IMG/VR virus record: IMGVR_UViG_3300028598_000002
Coordinates: 1-57,563 of that record
Source: a virus
Reading direction: 5' to 3' (one strand)
DNA length: 57,563 bases
Shown piece by piece: positions 44,330-51,299 of this stretch (position 1 is the stretch's first letter; every line of letters begins with the position of its first letter). A program made the position numbers and the translations under genes. The notes beneath the pieces are model-generated. The model saw only the letters and a program-made list of their open reading frames with translations. It had not been told where the DNA came from and did no database searches.

Positions 44330-44563
44330 ATGCGACTACTTTATGAAGAAAATCCACACCCCACCCTGAAGCTCAAAGATGATCAGTTTGATGTGACCAT
44401 CAAATCATTGGGCGTATCAGGGATCGATGCCGCGAACATCATCGCGGATGCAGTAGCCAAGGGCACCATTAAATCTAGTGACTTGATGGCACCATCCATT
44501 GCAACCGGTGCTGACGCTATCAAACTGATAGATGGTATTAACACCATGAGGATACCGATATGA
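44330..44563 (+). CDS. Unknown protein (77 aa)
   Basis: The product is 77 aa; the leader is GGAGACCGGCATG. It has an Ala/Ile-rich helical middle (AANIIADAVAKGTIK). The stop overlaps the next ATG. Not recognised. Confidence 0.55.
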   Translation: MRLLYEENPHPTLKLKDDQFDVTIKSLGVSGIDAANIIADAVAKGTIKSSDLMAPSIATGADAIKLIDGINTMRIPI

Positions 44564-44781
44564 GTACTGAATATTCAATCTGGGATGGCACGCTGTGCTA
44601 CAGCAAAGGCTACCCCACCATTAAAGAAGCTTGCGACGATGCCGAGCGGTATATCCGTTCAACACAAGTCTGCGAATTGTTTGACGACATAACCATCCGC
44701 GAAGGTATGGGTATGGATGCCGATGGTAAACCCGAAGGTAAGATCGTGAGGACATTTCGCTTTTCAATTGACTGGAGGTAA
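44560..44781 (+). CDS. Unknown protein (73 aa)
   Basis: The product is 73 aa, acidic, with C-Y-S-K-G-Y-P-T near the start. It is coupled to the previous gene by an ATGA overlap and followed at two bases by a membrane peptide. Not recognised. Confidence 0.55.
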   Translation: MSTEYSIWDGTLCYSKGYPTIKEACDDAERYIRSTQVCELFDDITIREGMGMDADGKPEGKIVRTFRFSIDWR

Positions 44782-44783
44782 TC

Positions 44784-44909
44784 ATGAAGCAGCTAGGGAT
44801 TGCAGCAATTTTCTGGGCCGTAGTGATATTCGTTATCGTGATGAAAGATACCGATCAATGCTACCCCTACAACGAAGTTTTCTGGGAAGACCCCGAGAAC
44901 ATAGGTTAA
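44784..44909 (+). CDS. 41-aa membrane peptide
   Basis: A frame from ATG 44784 (GGAGG box before it) to TAA 44909 encodes 41 residues: a hydrophobic helix near the N-terminus (GIAAIFWAVVIFVIVM) and an acidic, aromatic tail. The strong SD and tight spacing support a real gene. It may act in the inner membrane of the infected cell; function unknown. Confidence 0.55.
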   Translation: MKQLGIAAIFWAVVIFVIVMKDTDQCYPYNEVFWEDPENIG

Positions 44910-44925
44910 CTAAGAGGAACCGACA

Positions 44926-45153
44926 ATGAATGTAAGTTTAAGATATTCCCCGATGGGCAACTGCTACGAAAGACCTATCGACTCCGCTGACGCAACTGCT
45001 CACTCATATACCTTTGGTATTGGTGGTGAGAAGATTCGCGTAACCTACAGAAATCCGAAGCAAGGAGCTTCACTGTCAATAGATGGGAAACCCGCTGAAC
45101 TGGAGCGGTTAGCACATGAAATCCTTGCATCCTTAGCCCTTGCAAAAATATAG
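44926..45153 (+). CDS. Unknown protein (75 aa)
   Basis: The product is 75 aa, beta-rich in the first half (ATAHSYTFGIGGEKIRVTY) with a helical end. The leader is AGGAACCGACAATG. Not recognised. Confidence 0.55.
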   Translation: MNVSLRYSPMGNCYERPIDSADATAHSYTFGIGGEKIRVTYRNPKQGASLSIDGKPAELERLAHEILASLALAKI

Positions 45154-45164
45154 GAGATCGACAA

Positions 45165-45404
45165 ATGAAAAAGAATACCCAAAGCGTAAACTCAGGCAAG
45201 TGCCTTGTCCCCGCGTGCAACAAGCAAGCGCAATGTCTACGGATGTGCAACGCCTGTTATGCCCGTACCTACTACTGGCACAATAAATCCCTGAAAGAAA
45301 AGATGCAGCGAATTGAGCAGATCACTGTGTGGGAATCATCGCTTGAAGTGCAATGCGGTAACCCGAGAGCCTTTGATCGAGAGAAGCTCAAGAAGGAGGG
45401 ATAA
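45165..45404 (+). CDS. Small zinc-finger-like protein (79 aa)
   Basis: The product is 79 aa with a Cys-rich segment C-L-V-P-A-C-N-K-Q-A-Q-C-L-R-M-C-N-A-C-Y near 13-32, a probable zinc-binding knuckle, then a basic region. It may bind nucleic acid or host transcription proteins. The leader is GGAGATCGACAAATG. The stop overlaps the next ATG. Confidence 0.6.
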   Translation: MKKNTQSVNSGKCLVPACNKQAQCLRMCNACYARTYYWHNKSLKEKMQRIEQITVWESSLEVQCGNPRAFDREKLKKEG

Positions 45405-45592
45405 TGACTAAACTGGAATCATTCGTACCACGGAAGGTACCGGCTAAACGAAAGTTTATCGCGGTATCGGAAGAGGACTACGAATTCATCGCGGGTTTGT
45501 CTGACGAGTTCGATACCACCAGAGGTAAGATCATCACGACATTAATCCGCTTCTATCAAGACGCTAACACGGAGAAGAAACGTGGAAAATGA
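45404..45592 (+). CDS. Ribbon-helix-helix-like protein (62 aa)
   Basis: The product is 62 aa. After a basic N-terminus, F-I-A-V-S-E-E-D-Y-E-F-I-A-G-L and T-R-G-K-I-I-T-T-L-I-R-F-Y fit the strand-helix-helix pattern of small Arc/CopG-type regulators. It could repress a phage or host promoter. The ATG overlaps the previous stop. Confidence 0.55.
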   Translation: MTKLESFVPRKVPAKRKFIAVSEEDYEFIAGLSDEFDTTRGKIITTLIRFYQDANTEKKRGK

Positions 45593-45851
45593 GAGCAGTC
45601 ATCAAGATGATGAAATCGTGTTACAAGCTCAGGAGTACCTGAAAGGTAGAGGGCTACGTCAAACTGACGAGAGCGAAATCATCCGCGGACTACTGAACCG
45701 CATCATGGATAAAAAGGTAGAAATCCGCGGGCTCGAATCACAGGTGCATAGCTTGCAGCAAGATCGGATTGGTCTAGAAATGCAAGTTGCAGGGCTTGAG
45801 AAGAAAATCAAAAAGCTCGATGCCAAGTGCCGCCGAGTTGCAGGAGGATAG
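45582..45851 (+). CDS. Coiled-coil protein (89 aa)
   Basis: The product is 89 aa with a long heptad-repeat helix (about 45-80; LESQVHSLQQDRIGLEMQVAGLE). The GTG start overlaps the previous stop. It may oligomerise; function unknown. Confidence 0.55.
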   Translation: MENESSHQDDEIVLQAQEYLKGRGLRQTDESEIIRGLLNRIMDKKVEIRGLESQVHSLQQDRIGLEMQVAGLEKKIKKLDAKCRRVAGG

Positions 45852-45853
45852 TT

Positions 45854-46084
45854 ATGAGTAAGGACTCAGCACTAGACCACCAAGAGGGTGGTAACCACTA
45901 CAAGCACATGAAGATCCAGCCGGTCGAGTTCATTGAAGAAAATGAGCTTGGCTTTCTGGTTGGCTGCGTGATTAAGCGGATGTGCCGGTATAAGGATAAG
46001 GCTGGTGCTGAGGACCTACGCAAAGCGAAGCATGAAATTGACTTAATACTTGAGCGGGAATACCCGCAGGAGACCGACAAATGA
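45854..46084 (+). CDS. DUF3310 protein (T7 gp1.7-like family)
   Basis: The start chosen is the ATG at 45854 (GGAGG box before it). The product is 76 aa and matches the DUF3310 core: N-H-Y-K-H-M-K-I-Q-P-V-E-F-I near 15-28, then L-V-G-C-V-I-K-R-M-C-R-Y-K-D-K-A-G-A-E-D-L-R-K-A. T7 gp1.7, a nucleotide kinase, carries this domain. A role in nucleotide metabolism is possible. The stop overlaps the next start. Confidence 0.7.
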   Translation: MSKDSALDHQEGGNHYKHMKIQPVEFIEENELGFLVGCVIKRMCRYKDKAGAEDLRKAKHEIDLILEREYPQETDK

Positions 46085-46269
46085 GCAAGAGAAATACTGT
46101 ACGGATAGGCGAGGTAAGCACCTTGCGAATGGTTGCAGGGAATGAAGCCAAGCACCCGGTAGTGATTCACAATGACAACCTGAGAGAATGGGTTGGTTTC
46201 GGATGGATCACGCTTCGAGCCGCCACGGATAAAGATAGGGGAAAATACCCTACGGTGGTGGAGTCATGA
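46081..46269 (+). CDS. Unknown small protein (62 aa)
   Basis: The product is 62 aa, with many charged residues and a W-V-G-F-G-W-I motif near 38. The leader is GGAGACCGACAAATG. ATGA overlaps couple it to both neighbours. Not recognised. Confidence 0.55.
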   Translation: MSKRNTVRIGEVSTLRMVAGNEAKHPVVIHNDNLREWVGFGWITLRAATDKDRGKYPTVVES

Positions 46270-46625
46270 AACGCACAGGAGAATGTTTTACCGAGGTAGG
46301 CAAAGCGATACTGGAAGGAGACCCGAGAGCAGGGCTCGTTGCTGTTCACGGCTTACCAACAGGACAGGGAGGGCATGCCAAGAAGGTAGGCGCATACCCC
46401 CATGCATGGCTCGAATCACCAGCACTGGCCGTGGCTTACGACACCGTAGCAGAGGTAGCAGTACCGATAGGACTGTACTATCAAGCCGGTGAGATCACGT
46501 ATACCGTTCGCTACACACTCGACGAGTACAGAAAGATGGTATTGAAACACGGAACTTACGGCCCGTGGGACGAGAAGCTTCTGGCCCGTGATAACGAAAT
46601 CGACAAGATGATAAAGAAGTCATGA
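46266..46625 (+). CDS. Conserved phage protein with an HAWLE-type core
   Basis: The product is 119 aa. The pattern V-A-V-H-G-L-P-T-G-Q-G-G-H-A, P-H-A-W-L-E and A-Y-D-T recalls a family of small phage proteins with HG...G-x-G and HAW-(V/L)-E motifs; no activity is known to me. His and Glu in the HAWLE segment could be catalytic, which is inference. Coupled at both ends. Confidence 0.55.
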   Translation: MKRTGECFTEVGKAILEGDPRAGLVAVHGLPTGQGGHAKKVGAYPHAWLESPALAVAYDTVAEVAVPIGLYYQAGEITYTVRYTLDEYRKMVLKHGTYGPWDEKLLARDNEIDKMIKKS

Positions 46626-46903
46626 ATCACGACGAAGCTGAGAAACAAGCCCGAGAAGTACTGAAGACCATGGAAGAATACTATAAGGGCAAGTACTTAG
46701 CAGCTGCTAAGGAACTAGAAGAAAAGCACAAGGTGGCACTGCAAGAACATCAGGATGCAATCACCGAAATCTACGACAGGGGTGCTGACGAATTAACGAA
46801 AGATTACCAAGAATATGTTGGGAAGATTGGCGTTATCTCTGGGCTGGTCGGTGTCTTAATCGGCCTCGCCCTTGCTACCATCATCCAAATCATATTCAAA
46901 TAA
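46622..46903 (+). CDS. Coiled-coil membrane protein (93 aa)
   Basis: The product is 93 aa: an acidic/basic helix with heptad features (about 1-65) followed by one C-terminal membrane segment (about 68-92, GVISGLVGVLIGLALATIIQIIF). It may anchor a phage activity to the inner membrane. The ATG overlaps the previous TGA. Confidence 0.6.
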   Translation: MNHDEAEKQAREVLKTMEEYYKGKYLAAAKELEEKHKVALQEHQDAITEIYDRGADELTKDYQEYVGKIGVISGLVGVLIGLALATIIQIIFK

Positions 46904-46917
46904 CAGGAGACCGACAC

Positions 46918-47628
46918 ATGACACCGTTTTACGAAACCAAACTGGACCTACCTAAGGTCAAGGACTTCATAGCAGATGCTATGAAACAATACGGCCTGAC
47001 CCGGGCCCAAGCCAAGGAACAATACAACCAGCTGAAGGCTGACAAGATATTTGTCAACGACACCTATCAGGTCAACATCAGCACCCAACCACCATGGAAC
47101 GAAATGGGCACGCCGATGCTGCACATCAGCATCAAGCGACTAGACAAGGGACACGCCAAAGATTGGCGAGACTTCCAGCAAATCAAGAACGAGCTGGTAG
47201 GCCCCGAGTACGAAGCGTTCGAACTCTACCCATTGGAGTCGCGATTGGTGGACGCCGCTAACCAATTCCACCTCTGGTGCTTTGCCACTGAGGGGATCAG
47301 CTTACCGATTGGATTCCCGGCACGTGCTGTTGAGGGCGTACCACCAGAGGGCTCGAACGTAGTCCAACGCCCCATCGAGGAAGAGCCCGAGGAAGTCACG
47401 GTAGATAAAATACTGGAGGAGGGACCTCAGGAAATCACCATCGATCAAATCATGGAAGTAGCCGCGGCAATGGACGGTGCCGAAGTTCCTCAGGAAGGCC
47501 GAATCATCGAGCTTCAAGACCCCGAAACTGGTGAGTACGTTTCATCAGAAACTGACCCTGATCGGGTGCGGGAGATCATCCAGAAGTACGTGGACTCTGA
47601 ACAGGTAGGAGCAGGTAATGACGACTAA
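46918..47628 (+). CDS. DUF7694-like protein with an acidic C-terminus
   Basis: The product is 236 aa. The middle holds the DUF7694-like core D-W-R-D-F-Q-Q-I-K-N-E-L-V-G-P-E-Y-E-A-F-E-L-Y-P-L-E-S-R (about 81-108). A roughly 90-residue acidic tail follows with a duplicated (V/I)-T-(V/I)-D-(K/Q)-I-(L/M)-E unit. The function of this family is not known to me. Leader GGAGACCGACACATG. Confidence 0.65.
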   Translation: MTPFYETKLDLPKVKDFIADAMKQYGLTRAQAKEQYNQLKADKIFVNDTYQVNISTQPPWNEMGTPMLHISIKRLDKGHAKDWRDFQQIKNELVGPEYEAFELYPLESRLVDAANQFHLWCFATEGISLPIGFPARAVEGVPPEGSNVVQRPIEEEPEEVTVDKILEEGPQEITIDQIMEVAAAMDGAEVPQEGRIIELQDPETGEYVSSETDPDRVREIIQKYVDSEQVGAGNDD

Positions 47629-47875
47629 CATGGAGGATGTCGCGCACGCGCTCGAATGGCTCTCTGAATTCAGAGGAGACGATGCTGAACAATGCAAGAA
47701 AATCCTACAGGACCTTTATGATCCCAGCTGGGAGGAATTCATTGCTTTGTGTCACCGATGGATGGAGAAGTACCCACCTGATATATTCGATGGCTCAAGC
47801 GGTGACCCCGGCCCGTTATTTGTCGTGGCACTCCGTGACGCCTTAACAGCACTGGAGAATTGGAATGACATCTGA
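47618..47875 (+). CDS. Unknown acidic protein (85 aa)
   Basis: The product is 85 aa, acidic, helical, with W-L-S-E-F and W-M-E-K-Y-P-P-D motifs. It overlaps both neighbours by about 11 nt. Not recognised. Confidence 0.55.
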   Translation: MTTNMEDVAHALEWLSEFRGDDAEQCKKILQDLYDPSWEEFIALCHRWMEKYPPDIFDGSSGDPGPLFVVALRDALTALENWNDI

Positions 47876-48095
47876 AGAAGATAAACCGGCAGGGCAACGG
47901 TATTGCTCAGAAAAATACGGGTCCTTAACTATTCCAGAAATGTTGACGATCATCATGAACCGAGACAAATACATTATCGAGTTGGAAGATCTATTCCTCA
48001 TGATGTATGAGTTAGGTAGTTCCTACCCCAGCATCGAGGATAAGGTAGAAACGACCGTAGCCCGAATCGTGGAGCGGCAAGATGGAAAGAAGTGA
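47865..48095 (+). CDS. Unknown protein (76 aa)
   Basis: The product is 76 aa, acidic and helical. It begins inside the previous gene and its 3' end overlaps the membrane peptide at 48082. Not recognised. Confidence 0.5.
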   Translation: MTSEEDKPAGQRYCSEKYGSLTIPEMLTIIMNRDKYIIELEDLFLMMYELGSSYPSIEDKVETTVARIVERQDGKK

Positions 48096-48237
48096 CATGG
48101 TAGCTTTTGCGGCTGAAGCCCAAAGGCAGCAATTCATCGGAGCAGTATTGGAGACGATTGTTATTGTCTGCGCGATAGTTGTTATCGGCACTTTGTTATA
48201 CATGGTGGCAGAGGATTGGTTTTATGATGAAGATTAA
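48082..48237 (+). CDS. 51-aa membrane peptide
   Basis: A frame from ATG 48082 (GGAGCGG box before it) to TAA 48237 encodes 51 residues with a hydrophobic helix (about 24-42; TIVIVCAIVVIGTLLYMV) and an acidic tail ending DWFYDED. Overlaps with both neighbours support coupling. It is the second small membrane peptide of this operon; function unknown. Confidence 0.5.
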   Translation: MERSDMVAFAAEAQRQQFIGAVLETIVIVCAIVVIGTLLYMVAEDWFYDED

Positions 48238-48433
48238 ACTGTATTGCAAGTCAATGGACGCAGCTAGCGCACTGCATAATGCACTGCTGGATAACCTAGT
48301 CGAAGAAGCAACGAGGAAAGTTTCTGTGACGATAGGGTTCGGAGGGTACAACGATTGGTACGTTACCTTGGAAAACCTACCCACAAAAGAAAAAGCCCCT
48401 GAATTCACAGAGGCTTCATCCCGTGGTGACTAA
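48224..48433 (+). CDS. Unknown protein (69 aa)
   Basis: The start chosen is the ATG at 48224, eight bases after AGAGGA and inside the previous gene. The product is 69 aa, with a mixed alpha/beta fold (MMKIKLYCK, VSVTIGFGGYNDWYVTL). A hairpin lies in its last codons. Not recognised. Confidence 0.5.
   Translation: MMKIKLYCKSMDAASALHNALLDNLVEEATRKVSVTIGFGGYNDWYVTLENLPTKEKAPEFTEASSRGD
48393..48416 (+). terminator. Weak terminator-like hairpin before the polymerase gene
   Basis: AAGCC pairs with GGCTT and CT with AG around a loop containing GAATTCAC, with A-rich sequence before it. One mismatch breaks the stem, and no U-tract follows, so it is at best weak. A second small hairpin GTGGT/ACCAC lies at 48423-48437. 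Confidence 0.4.
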
Positions 48434-48453
48434 CCACTGTTCGAGACCGACAA

Positions 48454-48471
48454 GTGACGAACTTGTTGTGA
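48454..48471 (+). CDS. Five-codon minigene candidate upstream of the polymerase
   Basis: A CGAGACCGACAA leader, close to the operon motif, is followed by GTG ACG AAC TTG TTG TGA. The first codons overlap a hairpin ACAAGT/ACTTGT (48450-48466). This may be a leader peptide or the remnant of a lost gene whose leader was kept. No protein evidence exists, so confidence is low. Confidence 0.25.
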   Translation: MTNLL

Positions 48472-48498
48472 GTATAGATACCTAAAAGGAAAAAGCAA

Positions 48499-50334
48499 AT
48501 GAAAATAATTACGATTGACTTCGAATCGTTCTACTCACGTGAGTTCTCACTCACCAAAATGACCACCCAAGAATACATCTTAAGTCCTCACTTCGAAGTC
48601 ATAGGTGTATCTGTGAAAGTCGGTGATGACCAGACGCAATGGAAAACCAGCACCCGCGAAAATATAAGGCTGTGGCTGAATCAGTTCCCTTGGGATGATG
48701 CTATTGTCTGCGCCCATAACGCCATGTTCGATGGTGCCATCCTCGAATGGATATTCGACATCCACCCCAAACTCTACCACTGCACCATGATGTCAAGCCG
48801 CCCCATCTGCGTACCGTTCACTACCCGCGGCAAGTCCTCGCTGGCCGAGGTATCCAAATTCTACAACCTGCCGCCGAAGGGTACGGAGATCCAAAATGCA
48901 CTGGGCATGCGGCGACGAGACTTTAACGAACCTGCCATGCAGCGATACGCTGACTACTGCATGCACGACACCGAGCTGTGTTATTACATTGCGAAGAAGC
49001 ACCTGCCCCAATTACCACAGGCAGAAATTTTACTCATCAGCGCCACAATCACGAAGTTCACCAGACCCAAGCTTGAACTTGATATTGATGTCTTGACAAC
49101 AAGGCTCGCTGAGGTGCTGGAAGAAAAGGCCAACGTGCTGGAACGCTGCGGGTTACACAATCGCGACATGCTGATGTCGAATGAACAATTCGCCGCAGCC
49201 CTGATCATGTTCGGGGTTACGCCCCCAACCAAGATATCACCTCGCACCGGCAAGGAGACATACGCCTTTGCCAAGGTGGATAAAGATTTCATAGCCCTGC
49301 TGGAGCATGAGGATGTACGAGTCCAACTGATCGTAGCCGCCCGACTCAAGGTGAAGAGCACCATCGAAGAGACCCGCCTCCAGCGATTCATCGATGTCTA
49401 CCATGCGATGCAAGCCACTGGTAGTAAGTTCGCAGCACCACTGCTCTACGCCGCGGCCCACACGCATCGATTCGGGGGATGGGACAAGCTCAACCTCCAG
49501 AACCTTGGTCGCGCATCTGCATTACGCCGAGGCATCAAGGCACCAGAGGGGCACCAGATTATTGCGGGTGACCTGAGCCAGATCGAAGCGCGGATCACCG
49601 CGGTGCTGGCAGGACAGGATGATCTGGTCGAAGCGTTCCGTAAAGGCGTGGATGTATATTCAGCATTTGCATCCCGGCTATACGATTTCGAAGTTACCAA
49701 GGCGAATACCACTGAGCGATTCGTTGGCAAGACCTGCATACTGGGCTTAGGTTTCGGGGTAGGTGGAGTAACCTTACAAAATAGCTTGAGTATTGCTGAT
49801 GTAGATGTTACACTAAATGAGAGTTATAGATATGTAAATACATATCGGACCATCTACCCCTGCATCCCAGCGTTGTGGAGTTTGATGGACAAGAAGGTGA
49901 TACAGGCTATGGCTGAGGGTGTTAGATTGGAGATTGGATTCAACATACATACCGAGAAAGAAGCCATCGTGTTGCCCAACGGAATGAAGCTCAGGTACCC
50001 GAACCTATACCAGAAGCAAGTTGATGGGTACAACAATTGGGTGTATGATTACCGGGGTAACGAGACCACAATTTATGGAGCGAAACTCGTTGAGAACGTA
50101 GTACAGGCGCTGGCTCGAATCATTGTATCAGCCGCCGAGGTACGACTTATCAAAGCTGGGTGGTATGCCGTGTTGCAAGTTCACGATGAACTGCTATATG
50201 TAATACCCAATGCTAAGGTTGAGATCTTCTCACGAGTACTCCAGAAGATACTGGAACAACCAGTGCCATGGATGCCCGAGCTGCCGGTTGCAGCAGAAGT
50301 AGCACATGGCGATACATACGCCGATGCTAAGTAG
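48499..50334 (+). CDS. Family A DNA polymerase with 3'-5' exonuclease
   Basis: The product is 611 aa. Exonuclease motifs: T-I-D-F-E-S (D7/E9), C-A-H-N-A-M-F-D (N74/D78) and Y-C-M-H-D (Y153/D157). Polymerase motifs: A, G-D-L-S-Q-I-E-A-R (D358); B region R-F-V-G-K-T-C-I-L-G-L-G-F-G; C, L-Q-V-H-D-E (D563). This is a compact T7-like family A enzyme that replicates phage DNA. A strong AAGGA SD precedes the ATG. It is followed closely by the recombination nucleases and helicase. Confidence 0.95.
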   Translation: MKIITIDFESFYSREFSLTKMTTQEYILSPHFEVIGVSVKVGDDQTQWKTSTRENIRLWLNQFPWDDAIVCAHNAMFDGAILEWIFDIHPKLYHCTMMSSRPICVPFTTRGKSSLAEVSKFYNLPPKGTEIQNALGMRRRDFNEPAMQRYADYCMHDTELCYYIAKKHLPQLPQAEILLISATITKFTRPKLELDIDVLTTRLAEVLEEKANVLERCGLHNRDMLMSNEQFAAALIMFGVTPPTKISPRTGKETYAFAKVDKDFIALLEHEDVRVQLIVAARLKVKSTIEETRLQRFIDVYHAMQATGSKFAAPLLYAAAHTHRFGGWDKLNLQNLGRASALRRGIKAPEGHQIIAGDLSQIEARITAVLAGQDDLVEAFRKGVDVYSAFASRLYDFEVTKANTTERFVGKTCILGLGFGVGGVTLQNSLSIADVDVTLNESYRYVNTYRTIYPCIPALWSLMDKKVIQAMAEGVRLEIGFNIHTEKEAIVLPNGMKLRYPNLYQKQVDGYNNWVYDYRGNETTIYGAKLVENVVQALARIIVSAAEVRLIKAGWYAVLQVHDELLYVIPNAKVEIFSRVLQKILEQPVPWMPELPVAAEVAHGDTYADAK

Positions 50335-50344
50335 GAGATCGACG

Positions 50345-51007
50345 TTGGCTAAAGCATTTTCTTGGAGCTTCTCAGCACTCACTTCATACGAACTGTGTCC
50401 CAAGAAATACTGGCACGTGTCACTTGCCAAGGATGTGAAGGAACCACCCAACCAAGCGGGTGAGTATGGGCAAACTGCTCATAAGCATTTTGAAAATCGA
50501 CTGGTAAAGGATAAGGCTTTACCACTGGACCTGCGTCATCACGAAGAGACGCTAGCAAAATTTACCAATGCCAAGGGAGAGGGCATGGGCGAGCAGAAGC
50601 TCGCAATCAACAAGGAGTTTCAACTGACCGGATATTTCGACAATGATGTATGGTGCAGGACGATCATCGACTACTGTAAGGTGTCAGGATCACACGCAAT
50701 CATAGCGGATTGGAAGTTCGGGAAGACGAAGGAAGACGATTATGATCAGCTCGACCTGATGGCGGCATGTGCGTTTATCGCAATGCCTGAGCTGAACAGC
50801 ATCACAGCACTGTACTACTGGGCCAAGGACAAGAAGATAGACCCTCAAAAGTATGTACGTGGTGACTGCCCCGGGATATGGAATAACTTCCTGCCCCGGG
50901 TAGAGGAACTGGAGTATGCCAAGAAGAATAGTAACTTCCCGGCTACACCAAATTTCCTCTGCAAGAACTGGTGCTGGTGCAAGATGTGTCCTCACTGCGG
51001 TGGCTAG
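50345..51007 (+). CDS. PD-(D/E)XK exonuclease (Cas4/RecB-like)
   Basis: The start chosen is TTG at 50345 directly after GGAGATCGACG; a longer frame from 50306 overlaps the polymerase end. The product is 220 aa with W-S-F-S-A-L-T-S-Y-E-L-C-P-K-K-Y at 7-22, D109 (I-I-D-Y), and D122/K124 (A-D-W-K-F), the RecB-type catalytic core. The C-terminal F-L-C-K-N-W-C-W-C-K-M-C-P-H-C-G-G has five Cys and could hold an Fe-S or zinc site. It probably processes DNA ends in replication and recombination. Confidence 0.8.
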   Translation: MAKAFSWSFSALTSYELCPKKYWHVSLAKDVKEPPNQAGEYGQTAHKHFENRLVKDKALPLDLRHHEETLAKFTNAKGEGMGEQKLAINKEFQLTGYFDNDVWCRTIIDYCKVSGSHAIIADWKFGKTKEDDYDQLDLMAACAFIAMPELNSITALYYWAKDKKIDPQKYVRGDCPGIWNNFLPRVEELEYAKKNSNFPATPNFLCKNWCWCKMCPHCGG

Positions 51008-51299
51008 AACACCGGAAGGTAAGGTGAAGGACAAGCTCAGGAAGATACTGGGCTTTCATGAGGTGCTCTACTTTATGCCTGTTCAGTCAGGTTACGGAGC
51101 ACCGGCTTTGGATTACATCTGCTGTCACAAAGGCAGGTACTTCCAGATAGAAGCAAAGGCTGGGCACGGCGTAATGACGAAGCGCCAAGAGACAATCGCC
51201 AGAATGGTTGAAGAAGCTGGTGGTCGTGCCTTTTTATTTAACGAAGATCCCGAGACGCGGGAGAGGCTGACAAAATGGTTGGAACAGGATACCGAATAA
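51000..51299 (+). CDS. VRR-NUC nuclease
   Basis: The product is 99 aa from GTG 51000, overlapping the previous stop by 8 nt. D38 (A-L-D-Y), E51/K53 (Q-I-E-A-K-A-G) and Q63 fit the PD-(D/E)XK-type active site of VRR-NUC domains. Stand-alone VRR-NUC proteins occur beside helicases in phage replication blocks and probably act on branched DNA. Confidence 0.8.
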   Translation: MARTPEGKVKDKLRKILGFHEVLYFMPVQSGYGAPALDYICCHKGRYFQIEAKAGHGVMTKRQETIARMVEEAGGRAFLFNEDPETRERLTKWLEQDTE

